DNA of 64,000 nt from Bacillota bacterium (GCA_023435745.1 JAEZMD010000012.1:62001-126000), one strand, 5' to 3'; positions 27,385 to 36,464 are shown, counted from the first letter of the stretch. Numbers and translations: made by a program. Notes: generated from the letters alone by a model not told the origin.

Positions 27385-28083
27385 ATGAAGAAGGTATTAA
27401 TGATTGCTTACTCCTTCCCGCCTGTGAAAAATGCGGGAGCCGCAAGATCTGCCGACTTTGTCGGACAGCTCGCCAACTATGGATGGGAGCCGCTTGTGCT
27501 GACGCACACAGTTCGTGCAGACACAAATAAAGATATGGCTATACAGGTTCCCGAGGACACCGATGTCATTCGGACCAGTCCCTGGGAACCTGAAAATTTA
27601 CCCGGAATCCTTCAGCCAATCGGGAAAGCATTATCATCCTTGCTGATTCCCGATGCTGAACGGCTCTGGGAATTATTTTCTGTACGCAAAGCTGTCCGTA
27701 TGGCAAAATATGACGGCGTAGATATGATCTATACCGTATCTCCCCCATCCAGCGCACATCTCATTGGCCTGCGGCTGAAGAAGAAATATCCCGGTGTTCC
27801 ATGGGTAGCGGATATATGCGATCCGCTGCCGGGGATCAGCCGAAAGATAAGAGAGCGCTTTGACAGGAAGCTGAAGGACAGGATCATGAACGAAGCGGAC
27901 TGCGTTATTACCGGCAGCAGGGAAACCTATGACAAATTGTTGTCGGAAAATGAAACCGAAAGTTCACAGGAAGCCCTCTGCTATGTCCCCGACGGCAACG
28001 CACAGCTGCTTTCCGAGCAATTTGAGAAAGCATGCCGCGTCATCGCTGCCAGGAAGATCATAAAGAATAACGAAGATCGATAA
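27385..28083 (+). CDS. Truncated group 4 glycosyltransferase (N-terminal domain only)
   Basis: 232 residues. Starts MIAYSFPPVKNAGAARS, the acceptor-binding N-domain of GT4 enzymes, and has the linker SRETYDKLLSENE where the second Rossmann domain should begin, but stops there; the usual 170-residue UDP-sugar-binding domain is missing. No downstream remnant is visible before the next gene, so it may be a genuine single-domain protein working with the following GT4/CsaB fusion, or a decayed gene. It is translated right after oadG (5-nt gap) with only a weak ribosome site. Confidence 0.75.
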   Translation: MKKVLMIAYSFPPVKNAGAARSADFVGQLANYGWEPLVLTHTVRADTNKDMAIQVPEDTDVIRTSPWEPENLPGILQPIGKALSSLLIPDAERLWELFSVRKAVRMAKYDGVDMIYTVSPPSSAHLIGLRLKKKYPGVPWVADICDPLPGISRKIRERFDRKLKDRIMNEADCVITGSRETYDKLLSENETESSQEALCYVPDGNAQLLSEQFEKACRVIAARKIIKNNEDR

Positions 28084-28117
28084 ATTTAAGCAATTTGTTT
28101 TCGGCGGGAGGTCCGTG

Positions 28118-30376
28118 ATGAAAATTGTACATATAATCGGCGGCGGCGATACCGGAGGAGCAAAAACGCATGTGTTATACCTCCTCAAAGAACTGTCCCG
28201 GCACATGGAAGTCAAACTCATCAGCCTGCGGCCGGGTGTTTTTGCCGATGAAGCCCGCGAAATGGGCATTGATGTTACAGTTATCAAATCAGGAAACATT
28301 TTTTCGGATATCCGCAAGGTCGCCGAGATCATCTGTCAAGGCAGCTACGATATCGTCCACTCTCATGGTGCAAAGGCTAATATGTTTTCCCTGGCGGCGC
28401 GGCGAAAAACAGGACTTCCGACTGTTACCACCGTACATAGCGATTATCGCCTGGACTATATGCACAGCCTTTCAAAGAGGTTGACTATCGGCCTCATCAA
28501 CTCCATTGCATTGCGTTTCATGCATAACCATATAGCCGTTTCGGGCAATTTTCGCGATATGCTGATCAGCAGAAAATTCAATCCCCTTGATATTTATGTC
28601 TTGTATAACGGGATGGATTTTTCCATTCCGACAGCAAAATATTCGCGAACCAAACTTATTGAAAAATACCGTCTTAACATAGAAGAGGATCATATCATCG
28701 TCGGTATCGCCGCACGGCTCTATCCCGTAAAAAGCATCGAAACCATTGTGCGCACGGCAAGGCTTGTCAAGGATAAGAGCCAAAAGGTCAAATTTCTGAT
28801 CGGAGGAGACGGCGAAGACCGCAAACGTCTTGAGGCATTGACTGCCAGCCTTGATTTGAAGGATACGGTGTTTTTCCTTGGCTGGCTGGAGGACCCCAAT
28901 GAGCTGATGAGCAGTATTGACATCAGTGTGCTCACTTCCATAAGCGAGAGCTTCCCCTACTCTATCCTGGAGGGAGCCAGATTTAAAAAGGCGACCATCA
29001 GTACCCGCGTCGGCGGTATCCCCGATCTTATCGAGCACGGTAAAAACGGCTATTTGTTTGAGCCGGGTGATGTCGAACGCTTCGCAGGACTGATTCTTGA
29101 ACTGGCGGAGGATGGGGACAAACGGGCTGTCATGGGTGAGCTGCTGTATGAAAAAGCGCTCAATGAATTTTCTGTCGAAAGCATGGCTAAGACTCAAACC
29201 GGGATCTACACCGGTATCCTTGAGAAACAGGCCGCGCTTCGCAAGGGACAGAAGCCTTACGATGCCATTATTCAAGGCTATTACGGGTTTCGCAACATAG
29301 GTGACGACGCCCTTTTGATGTCAATTATCAATGATTTGAAACGCTACAAGCCGGACATACGTCTCATGATCCTGTCGAAAGATCCGATTGGTACTTCAAA
29401 GGATTTTTATGTTGCTTCCATCAGCAGGATCAGCGTACTGCGCATTTATAAAGGCATGAAAAACGCCAGAGTGTTCATATACGGCGGCGGAAATCTGCTT
29501 CAGGACAACACCAGCACGCGTTCTCTGTTCTTTTACCTCAGCACGGTTTGGCTGGCGAAAAAGCTTCGCTTGAAAATCATGTTCTATGCCAACGGCATCG
29601 GTCCGCTAAAAAAAAGAATGAATAGGCTAATTACAAAGAAAATAATGAACCAGGTGGATGTGATCACACTCCGGGAAGCTTTATCGTTTGAAGAGCTAAA
29701 GAGCCTGGATATCGGAAAGCCTAAAATCCTGCTCACCTCCGATGCCGCATTTACGGTTACCGATTGCCGCAAAAGCTTTGATACCGATATATTGCGGCAG
29801 CTTAACCTGACGGGCGATAGGCCCTTGCTTGGCATATCGCTGCGAAAATATCCGGGACATGAAAAGGTTGAGCATGAAAAATATGAGTCCGCAATTGCCC
29901 AGGCTATTGACAGCATGGTCTGTAAATACGGCGCATGGCCTGTTTTCTTTCCAATGCAGCATCCGGACGACGTGCCCATTTTGGAAAATGTCGCAGCAAT
30001 GATGAAGAACGAATGTACCATTGTTAAGGAAAAGCTGAGTATTTTCCAGACCTTTGATCTAATCTCAAAAATGCGCATGTTACTTGGTATGAGACTCCAT
30101 GCGCTGGTTTTTGCCGCAGTTGCCGCAGTCCCCATGGTAGGTCTCGTCTATGACCCAAAGATCCAGGGATTCCTCGACTACATTGGCCAGCCTTCAGCCG
30201 GTGATGTTCGTACTCTGGAATACCGGCATCTTCTTGATCTGTCGGAAAAGGTGTGGCAAGAGCGCGAAGCCATTAGCAATCAGTTGAAGGTAAGTATTCC
30301 TGCATTGAAGGAAAAGGCGCGCGAGAATGCCAGAGTTGCGGTAGAGCTGATCTCCTCCGTCACTCAAACGGATTAA
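28118..30376 (+). CDS. csaB: Glycosyltransferase/CsaB polysaccharide pyruvyl transferase fusion
   Basis: About 752 residues, two enzymes in one chain. Residues 1-375: complete GT4 glycosyltransferase (start IVHIIGGGDTGGAKTH; nucleotide-sugar site ISESFPYSILEGARFKK near 285). Residues 385-740: pyruvyl transferase (IIQGYYGFRNIGDDALL; IYGGGNLLQDNTS near 455; KMRMLLGMRLHALVFA near 650). CsaB adds ketal pyruvate to a secondary cell-wall polymer, the anchor for SLH-domain S-layer proteins. The fusion suggests that transfer of the accepting sugar and its pyruvylation are coupled. GGAGG sits 6 nt before the ATG at 28118. The function of the first half is inferred from family only. Confidence 0.88.
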   Translation: MKIVHIIGGGDTGGAKTHVLYLLKELSRHMEVKLISLRPGVFADEAREMGIDVTVIKSGNIFSDIRKVAEIICQGSYDIVHSHGAKANMFSLAARRKTGLPTVTTVHSDYRLDYMHSLSKRLTIGLINSIALRFMHNHIAVSGNFRDMLISRKFNPLDIYVLYNGMDFSIPTAKYSRTKLIEKYRLNIEEDHIIVGIAARLYPVKSIETIVRTARLVKDKSQKVKFLIGGDGEDRKRLEALTASLDLKDTVFFLGWLEDPNELMSSIDISVLTSISESFPYSILEGARFKKATISTRVGGIPDLIEHGKNGYLFEPGDVERFAGLILELAEDGDKRAVMGELLYEKALNEFSVESMAKTQTGIYTGILEKQAALRKGQKPYDAIIQGYYGFRNIGDDALLMSIINDLKRYKPDIRLMILSKDPIGTSKDFYVASISRISVLRIYKGMKNARVFIYGGGNLLQDNTSTRSLFFYLSTVWLAKKLRLKIMFYANGIGPLKKRMNRLITKKIMNQVDVITLREALSFEELKSLDIGKPKILLTSDAAFTVTDCRKSFDTDILRQLNLTGDRPLLGISLRKYPGHEKVEHEKYESAIAQAIDSMVCKYGAWPVFFPMQHPDDVPILENVAAMMKNECTIVKEKLSIFQTFDLISKMRMLLGMRLHALVFAAVAAVPMVGLVYDPKIQGFLDYIGQPSAGDVRTLEYRHLLDLSEKVWQEREAISNQLKVSIPALKEKARENARVAVELISSVTQTD

Positions 30377-30391
30377 AATTCATGGGATGGA

Positions 30392-31489
30392 TTAGTCAGC
30401 ACAAATATAGCCAATAATCCTTTCCATGATCATTTTCCATTTCCGTTGCACCCCCTCAAAATCCATAGCCGGAATGTAGCAGGATTCCAGTTCGTCATGT
30501 AGGCCTTTCGCACTATGTATCAAATCGATCGACTTGTTGAGCAGACCGTCAAACTGGGCCTGGTTATACGCCAGTTCACTTCTGTGCATTGCAGTCAGCC
30601 TGTCATTCACATACTCCGAAAAATCAATTTCTCTCAACGAACAGGCATCTGTTGAATGGTATCTGTTCACTGTTGTAAATACAGCATTCAAGGCCGGTAT
30701 TATCAGATGTTCAAGCTTGAGCGGGTCAAAGGCGCAATAAAAAGCCTCTATATGGAGTCCCCTTTCCAGCGCTGCTGATTTAAGCTTTTCCAGAAGCTTT
30801 TCCGTACCTGCCCCAGGAAATCCATCCAGCTTATAAATGTTATCCGCAATCATCAGATCATCCAGATAATTAACTAATCCATCCGGCGTAATAGCGCTGG
30901 CAAACATACGCCTCTCCCTGCCCGTTTCAACCGACACCGGGATGCCCTCCAGAAGCTCGCTGATCAATTCATGTGCAAGAATATTTCCCTTCGCCTCATC
31001 AATAACCGGCCTGTATAACGCTGCGCTGTCCTCATAGATGCAGGAGGCCGCAGCCAGATACCTGTATGCTCTGGCAAAGCAACCGCTTATTTCGTTTTTT
31101 ATTCTGACGACCTTTTCGCGATTCCGGCTCAGAGCGGCTTCGTCCCAAAAATCCCCCAGATTGATGATTTCATCCACAACACCCGGACTCTTTGGATCCA
31201 CCACATGCGGTGCGGTTCCATCAATCAAAGCAACACCAAGACCCGGTATTACAACCCCATCAAGACTGTGATTATCGCTGGAGCAATGCATGTGCTCCAC
31301 ATCATATCCGCGTTGTACCATCACTTCGGAAGCCTTTTTCATAAAGCTGCTTTTGCCCACGCCGGGGCCGCCCTTCAATATAAAAACCCTTCTAGCATCT
31401 TCTTCATTGATAATGTACTGGTAGTAACTGAAAAATCCTTTTGATGTATTCCCTCCCGGAAACATATTTCTGACTTTACCCTTTGGCAT
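30392..31489 (-). CDS. P-loop ATPase of the PRK06851 type
   Basis: 365 residues. Walker A GGPGVGKSSFMKK near residue 40 and a second, weaker P-loop-like segment GFPGAGTEKLLEKL near 230, giving two related halves. Histidine-rich segment EHMHCSSDNHSLDG near 65. The family is widespread in spore-forming Firmicutes and uncharacterised. ATG at 31489 with GGGAGGGG just upstream. It converges on the CsaB fusion with only 15 nt between, and no terminator is evident. Confidence 0.82.
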   Translation of the reverse strand: MPKGKVRNMFPGGNTSKGFFSYYQYIINEEDARRVFILKGGPGVGKSSFMKKASEVMVQRGYDVEHMHCSSDNHSLDGVVIPGLGVALIDGTAPHVVDPKSPGVVDEIINLGDFWDEAALSRNREKVVRIKNEISGCFARAYRYLAAASCIYEDSAALYRPVIDEAKGNILAHELISELLEGIPVSVETGRERRMFASAITPDGLVNYLDDLMIADNIYKLDGFPGAGTEKLLEKLKSAALERGLHIEAFYCAFDPLKLEHLIIPALNAVFTTVNRYHSTDACSLREIDFSEYVNDRLTAMHRSELAYNQAQFDGLLNKSIDLIHSAKGLHDELESCYIPAMDFEGVQRKWKMIMERIIGYICAD

Positions 31490-31546
31490 ACCATCCCCTC
31501 CCGCACTATCATATGCCAAAACGGGCTTTTTTAGTTACACGAGAAT

Positions 31547-32079
31547 TTACTCGCGTATTTTCAGATTGCCTGAGACCGTATTGACACGTACAGATCCATC
31601 GCCGTTGCCGACAGTGTCCTTCAAACCTTTCTCTCCCTGTCTGTCTGATACTGCAAAGTCACTTTGGGCCTCACCCGACACAGTACCATATTCCAGTTCA
31701 AAGCCAGCGTCCCCGGGAAGCATTATCCCAACCTCACCGGACACAGTTTTGGCTTCCAATGGTATTTTCAAAATCTGAATAGGAGAAATTCAGGTTGCCG
31801 CTGATGGCTTCTGAGTTAACATTACCCGGCTGTCCCGACAGCGTGATCTCTCCTGATGTCGTATTGAGCGCGGTCTCTTTTGATGTAAAGTCGTCAGAGA
31901 TAAGATTCCCTGAGATCGTTGTGAATTTGAAGCTTTCAAATTTACCAGATAACCTTGTTTCCCCGGAAGTGGTACTCAAACCGGCTTTCTCCGCCTCTAT
32001 CCACTCCGAGCTCGGATCCGTTCTTTTCGACAACCAGCTCAGGCCTGTAATCAGGGTTATCCTCGAATATCTTGATCCA
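31547..32079 (-). pseudogene. DUF4097 beta-repeat protein, frameshifted and truncated
   Basis: Three reading frames in succession carry one DUF4097-like protein: WIKIFEDNPDYRPELVVEKN (frame ending about 32005), then TTSGETRLSG...TTISGNLISDDF...NTTSGEITLSG (to about 31765), then TVSGEVGIMLPGD...GTVSGEAQSDF...VNTVSGNLKIRE (stop 31547). The repeated T-x-SG-x-beta unit is the family hallmark. At least two frameshifts and the absence of the usual N-terminus mean it is not expressed as one protein. DUF4097 genes often sit beside ABC or two-component systems, as here. Confidence 0.75.
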
Positions 32080-32242
32080 TTATTCATTCTATTCACACTC
32101 ACTTTACTCGTTTTTCTCGGATGATTAGCAATTATTTCGACAAATAGCAATACGAGATATGAAATGTATTGTCTGATAACAGGCGGTCTATGTTTGGAAG
32201 TAGACATACAAATATCTGTATAAGAGATTTTTCATTTTTTAC

Positions 32243-32271
32243 TTGACAAACCGCTTCGTCTGTTGTATGGT
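32243..32271 (+). promoter_or_regulatory. Promoter of the GntR/ABC operon
   Basis: TTGACA (32243-32248) and TATGGT (32266-32271), 17-nt spacer, 50 nt before the GTG start. Confidence 0.7.
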
Positions 32272-32292
32272 TAATTACATAAGTAACTAACC
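32269..32292. promoter_or_regulatory. YtrA-type operator
   Basis: GGTTAATTAC (32269-32278) faces GTAACTAACC (32283-32292) across 4 nt, one mismatch in ten. It overlaps the -10 end and the start point, fitting repression by the GntR protein encoded just downstream. Confidence 0.65.
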
Positions 32293-32320
32293 AACAAACT
32301 AGCAGATGGAGGTGCAAAGA

Positions 32321-32695
32321 GTGAAGCTGGATTTCAGCAATGAAAAGTCAATATATCTTCAAATTGCCGAAAACATTGAAGATGACATAGTAAAGGGCAA
32401 TATTGAAGAGGAAACCCAGATCCCGTCCACTAACCAAATGGCTGTGATCTACAAAATTAATCCTGCAACTGCCGGCAAAGGAATTAACATTCTGGTTGAC
32501 CGGCAAATTCTGTATAAGAAGAGAGGAATAGGCATGTTTGTTTCAAGCGGAGCAAAAAAATCAATCCAGGATACACGGAAAAACAGCTTCTATGAGAAGT
32601 ACATTAAATCACTCCTCGACGAAGCCAAAAACCTGGGGATAGGAATGGACGAATTGATTGAGCTTATCAGAAAAGGGGGCAGCAAGAATGGGTGA
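32321..32695 (+). CDS. YtrA-subfamily GntR regulator
   Basis: 124 residues. A winged helix (about 10-75: SIYLQIAENIEDDIVKGNI, IPSTNQMAVIYKINPATAGKG) with only a short helical C-terminal tail is the YtrA arrangement, which controls adjacent ABC transporters. Start GTG at 32321: GGAGG is 8 nt upstream, better than the ATG at 32306 that lies before the ribosome site. Its stop overlaps the ABC ATPase start by 8 nt. Confidence 0.88.
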   Translation: MKLDFSNEKSIYLQIAENIEDDIVKGNIEEETQIPSTNQMAVIYKINPATAGKGINILVDRQILYKKRGIGMFVSSGAKKSIQDTRKNSFYEKYIKSLLDEAKNLGIGMDELIELIRKGGSKNG

Positions 32696-33596
32696 AGTGG
32701 TACTGGAAACAAAAAACCTATCAAAAAATTACGGCGCTGTTCGCGCTCTGAAAGACTTCAGCGTTAGACTTGAAGGCAATAAGATATACGGTCTTCTCGG
32801 ACGTAACGGAGCCGGAAAAACAACATTTTTAAACCTTATCTCCTCCCGGATATTCGCTGACAGAGGCGATGTTACATTATTCGGACAGAATGCGGTTGAA
32901 AATCAGGATCTCCTTGCGAAAATGTGCTATATGCCGGAGAAAAATCTGTTTATACCGTCGATGAGGGTTTCAGAAATCATCAGCTCTGCAGCCAGGTTTT
33001 ATGAAACCTTCGACATAGCGTATGCGCAAAGACTTTGTGAAAAGTTCGACCTGAACGTAAAGAAAAAATTCAAGGCATTGTCCCGCGGCTATGAGTCCAT
33101 CATCAAGGTCATTATAGGTCTTGCCTCCAGAGCTCCCGTCACAATTTTTGACGAACCCGTGCTTGGGCTGGATGCAGCGGTAAGGGATCTGTTCTATAGA
33201 GAATTGATCGAGGACTATGCGAATGCTCCCCGTACCTACATCGTGTCCACCCATCTGATAGAAGAATCCGCCGATGTATTTGAGGAGGTTCTTATCATCA
33301 AGGAAGGCGCTCTGATCGGGCATTTGACCGTGGAGGAACTTAAGGAAAGAGCCTGCTACGTCTCAGGTAAAGCCGATGCAGTGGATAATGCAGCAGCCGG
33401 TCTGAACATACTGCACACTGAAATGGTGGGAAATGTTAAAGTGTGCGTCATCTATGATAAGCTCAGTGAAGATAAGCGGGAGGAGCTCCTGAGGCATGAT
33501 GTCGACATTTCACCTGTTCCGGTCCAGAAAATCTTTATTTATCTGACCGGACAGAATCTTGGGAAGGCTGATTCAATGGGAGGTAAAAAAGAATGA
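32688..33596 (+). CDS. ABC transporter ATP-binding protein (YtrB/antibiotic-export type)
   Basis: 302 residues. Walker A GRNGAGKTTFLNL near residue 40, Walker B VTIFDEPVLGLD near 158, H-loop STHLIEE near 190. The signature is degenerate (LSRGYESI in place of LSGGQ), as in other YtrB-like pumps. The C-terminal 80 residues form the small accessory domain seen in these ATPases. GGGGG site 8 nt before ATG. Overlaps both neighbours, so strictly co-translated in a regulator-ATPase-permease operon, usually induced by wall-active agents; the inducer here is unknown. Confidence 0.9.
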   Translation: MGEVVLETKNLSKNYGAVRALKDFSVRLEGNKIYGLLGRNGAGKTTFLNLISSRIFADRGDVTLFGQNAVENQDLLAKMCYMPEKNLFIPSMRVSEIISSAARFYETFDIAYAQRLCEKFDLNVKKKFKALSRGYESIIKVIIGLASRAPVTIFDEPVLGLDAAVRDLFYRELIEDYANAPRTYIVSTHLIEESADVFEEVLIIKEGALIGHLTVEELKERACYVSGKADAVDNAAAGLNILHTEMVGNVKVCVIYDKLSEDKREELLRHDVDISPVPVQKIFIYLTGQNLGKADSMGGKKE

Positions 33597-34324
33597 ACCG
33601 ACTTACTGCATGCATCAATTTTCAAATGAAGTCTATGGTAAGAAGCTCAGTGATTTTCCTGATAATTTATTTTGCCGCATCCGTGGCACTATTATCCATG
33701 TTTATACTCTCTTTAGGTAATGGCTCAGGCGGAAGTTTCACCTCCGGCTTATATATCGGCGGCGGGATATTTATATTTGTCTATGTTATTGCTGCTTACA
33801 AGGAAATGTTCAACTACCTGCTGATGTTTGGCAATACGAGAAAAAACATTCTTCTCTCATCAATAATTACATCAGCGGTCATGTCAGTCTTTTTTTCCGT
33901 CATATCAACACTTGTGACGCTGGCAGAAGAAGCTGTATCAAAAGTATTCGGTCTGGGCCGACCGGATAGCATCAGTTTATTAAACCTGATATACAAGGAT
34001 ACCGGTTTATTTTCCGAATCCCTATGGCTTGCGGCATTTTTCTTCCTGATATGCTCGTTTTCGCTGCTATACAGCGCACTGGCCTATAAATTAGGCAATG
34101 TTTTCATCACACTGTTTTGGGTTTGTTTTGGGCTGGCATTCATTGGACTGCCCGCACTTATTGATATGAATACCTTTAAGGTGATTGCCAAAGCCATTAC
34201 GTCATTCTTCCGCGTCGGAGCTGAGCACGGCATTCTTCTGGCCCCGATCAATTTTATTGCTGCATCGGTCATTCTCAGTATAGCGGCGTACCTTGCATCA
34301 AGGCGCCAGCCGCAGGCATCGTAA
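33593..34324 (+). CDS. ABC transporter membrane protein
   Basis: 243 residues with six predicted membrane segments (about 20-45, 55-75, 95-115, 150-175, 180-200, 215-235). No sequence family is obvious, as is usual for these ABC-2-like permeases. Its ATG overlaps the ATPase stop (ATGA). Partner of the ATPase at 32688-33596; the operon ends at a hairpin at 34336-34374. Confidence 0.85.
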   Translation: MNRLTACINFQMKSMVRSSVIFLIIYFAASVALLSMFILSLGNGSGGSFTSGLYIGGGIFIFVYVIAAYKEMFNYLLMFGNTRKNILLSSIITSAVMSVFFSVISTLVTLAEEAVSKVFGLGRPDSISLLNLIYKDTGLFSESLWLAAFFFLICSFSLLYSALAYKLGNVFITLFWVCFGLAFIGLPALIDMNTFKVIAKAITSFFRVGAEHGILLAPINFIAASVILSIAAYLASRRQPQAS

Positions 34325-34335
34325 GCTAATCATCA

Positions 34336-34374
34336 GGATGGTGAATCGGCGGGATTTCCTCTGATTCGCCATCC
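34336..34374 (+). terminator. Hairpin terminating the GntR/ABC operon
   Basis: GGATGGTGAATC (34336-34347) pairs over 12 positions (one G-T) with GATTCGCCATCC (34363-34374), followed by CCTTCT. T run is short. Confidence 0.6.
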
Positions 34375-34457
34375 CCTTCTGAGCAGTGAACTAAATTAAT
34401 TACATTTTTCAATAATTTATGATGACAAAACTCACGTATTTAATGACAAATTGTCTG

Positions 34458-34486
34458 TAGACTTTTATTGCTTTACAGTGTATAAT
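34458..34486 (+). promoter_or_regulatory. Promoter of the GntR/UTRA gene
   Basis: TAGACT (34458-34463) and TATAAT (34481-34486), 17-nt spacer, 67 nt before the gene. Confidence 0.6.
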
Positions 34487-34498
34487 AATTGCAGTGTA

Positions 34499-34510
34499 AT
34501 GTAATTACAT
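34499..34510. promoter_or_regulatory. GntR/UTRA operator A
   Basis: Perfect palindrome ATGTAATTACAT just downstream of the promoter start point. The same 12 nt form the core of the larger palindrome at 35374-35397 in front of the next operon. Confidence 0.65.
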
Positions 34511-34553
34511 AATAACAAAACGAAACTTCACTCCATGAATTGAGGGCTATAGA

Positions 34554-35312
34554 ATGCTTTTTAGTGGCAACAGGACTCTTAATAAAAATATACCGATTCC
34601 CCTTTACTACCAGCTGAAGAGCATTTTGCTGGAGTATATTAAAGAGCGCGTCGATGATTCTGAGGCTCCGATTCCGACAGAGATCGAAATCAGCGAGTAC
34701 TTTGGCATCAGCAGGCCGACTGTTCGCCAAGCCATCAATGAATTGGTAGTGGAGGGTTACCTCTATCGTATCAAAGCCAAAGGGACTTTTATAGCTAAAC
34801 CAAAAATTGCACAGGATTTTCTGCATGTTCTGGACAGCTTCAATAATGAGATGAAAAAAAAGGGTCTGAACCCTTCCACTAAAATACTGGCAACAGAACT
34901 GGTCAAATGTGATGAAAAGGTAGCCCAGACTCTGAAGATCAATGAAGGCGACAATGTGATCAAGCTTAGCAGATTAAGATTTGCAAACGATGAACCTATT
35001 GTATTCGTCATCACCTATGTTCCTTACAGCATCTGTCCGGGACTGATGACGCGCAATTTGGAAGTAGAGTCCATATATGAGATCATCGAGAAAGAATGCG
35101 GCATGCTGATCTCCAACGCTACCAGATCACTGGAATCCATGATCGCGGGCGATTTTGAAGCAAAGCTGCTTAATATCCCAAAGGGTGCTCCTGTTCAATA
35201 TTTTGAGAGTGTAATATCCCTGGAGAACGGTACTCCTGTTGAATACTCACTTGCAAAATACAGAAGCGACCGCAGCAAATTTACATTTGAACTTAAGCGG
35301 CAGTTCAGATGA
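34554..35312 (+). CDS. GntR/HutC-family regulator with UTRA domain
   Basis: 252 residues. Winged helix at the N-terminus (PLYYQLKSILLEYIKE; ISEYFGISRPTVRQAINELV near 50) and a C-terminal UTRA ligand domain (from about 95; LSRLRFANDEPIVF near 145, SLAKYRSDRSKFTFEL at the end). HutC-type members usually bind a sugar phosphate. Identical palindromes in its own promoter and before the 35473 operon indicate autoregulation and control of the hydroxyacid dehydrogenase-eda operon. GAGGG 7 nt before the ATG. Confidence 0.92.
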   Translation: MLFSGNRTLNKNIPIPLYYQLKSILLEYIKERVDDSEAPIPTEIEISEYFGISRPTVRQAINELVVEGYLYRIKAKGTFIAKPKIAQDFLHVLDSFNNEMKKKGLNPSTKILATELVKCDEKVAQTLKINEGDNVIKLSRLRFANDEPIVFVITYVPYSICPGLMTRNLEVESIYEIIEKECGMLISNATRSLESMIAGDFEAKLLNIPKGAPVQYFESVISLENGTPVEYSLAKYRSDRSKFTFELKRQFR

Positions 35313-35373
35313 TTTGTTCGGATAAGAAGGTTTGCTTGGATTAGAAAATTTATTTTATGAGATAGACTTATTC

Positions 35374-35397
35374 GTATATATGTAATTACATATATAC
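35374..35397. promoter_or_regulatory. GntR/UTRA operator B
   Basis: A 24-nt perfect palindrome, half site GTATATATGTAA, containing the 12-nt core of operator A. It lies 5 nt after a TAGACT -35-like box (35363-35368), the same hexamer as at the regulator promoter, so it covers the spacer and -10 of the operon. Confidence 0.7.
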
Positions 35398-35472
35398 ATT
35401 ATTACAGATAGCGATGGGATCAATAAAATAATAAATAAGTGACAGACTATTGAAAGAAAGGATTGGCGTACA

Positions 35473-36414
35473 ATGAGTAAAAAAATTCTAATCACACCGA
35501 AATCGTTCAGGAATCACAAACAGAAGGCCTATCCACTTCTCGAATCAAAAGGATATGAAATCATTGAAAACAATCTTGGACGAACAATGACTGAGGCTGA
35601 GATTATTGAATGCGCAAAGGAAGACGTGGTCGGCATAATTATCGGAATTGATCCCCTGTCTGCCTCAGTGCTTCAGGAACTGAAGGATTTGAAGGCCATA
35701 TCGAAATACGGCGTCGGTATGGACAACATCGATCTGGTCAAGGCTGCAGAGTTAGGAATTAAGGTTCAAAATGCTGTCGGTACCAATAATGTCTCTGTAG
35801 CCGAGCTGGCTATTGCGCTGATATTTACTTTGGCGCGCGATATTCCGGTCATTTCGGCGGGTGTAAAAAACGGAGGTTGGAGCCGCACCTGCGGATTTGA
35901 ACTGACGGGTAAAAAGCTGGGTCTGGTCGGCGGCGGAATGATTGGGCGCGAGGTTGCAAGGAGGTCGCGCGGGCTTGAAATGCAGGTTTCCATCTATGAT
36001 CCCTGGTTCAAGGATGAACAATTCCTGGATCAATACGGTATCACCAGGCTTGACGATCTGGATGCGCTTTTTTCACAAAGCGATATCATCTCGCTGCATG
36101 TGCCTGCCACAGCCGAAACGAGGAATATCATCAACAAGGACTCTCTCAGCCGGATGAAATCAAACGCGATCCTCATCAATACTTCCAGAGGTGAACTTGT
36201 AGATGAGCAAGCCCTGTATGACGCCCTGGTATCCGGTCAGATCGCCGGAGCGGCACAGGATGTATTCTCCAGCGAGCCGCCCGCAAAGGATGAAAAGCTC
36301 CTGACGCTTCACAATTTTATACTGACACCGCATATAGGCGCATTTACAGCCGAAGCCGGAGAAAAAATGGCACTCGTTTCAACACACAATCTATTAGAAT
36401 TGCTGGGACAATAA
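35473..36414 (+). CDS. D-isomer-specific 2-hydroxyacid dehydrogenase
   Basis: 313 residues, phosphoglycerate-dehydrogenase-like. NAD-binding loop LGLVGGGMIGREVA near 150; catalytic Arg in NTSRGELVDE near 238, Glu near 268 and His in LTPHIGAFT near 285. No regulatory ACT domain, so catabolic rather than serine biosynthetic in type. First gene of a four-gene operon with a shikimate-dehydrogenase-like enzyme, a cupin isomerase and KDPG aldolase, under operator B. The substrate is likely a sugar-derived hydroxy or keto acid; this is inference. Confidence 0.9.
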   Translation: MSKKILITPKSFRNHKQKAYPLLESKGYEIIENNLGRTMTEAEIIECAKEDVVGIIIGIDPLSASVLQELKDLKAISKYGVGMDNIDLVKAAELGIKVQNAVGTNNVSVAELAIALIFTLARDIPVISAGVKNGGWSRTCGFELTGKKLGLVGGGMIGREVARRSRGLEMQVSIYDPWFKDEQFLDQYGITRLDDLDALFSQSDIISLHVPATAETRNIINKDSLSRMKSNAILINTSRGELVDEQALYDALVSGQIAGAAQDVFSSEPPAKDEKLLTLHNFILTPHIGAFTAEAGEKMALVSTHNLLELLGQ

Positions 36415-36464
36415 AATTAGAAACTGATTTGGACAAAAAATATGAAACTGAAGGGAGACCAACT

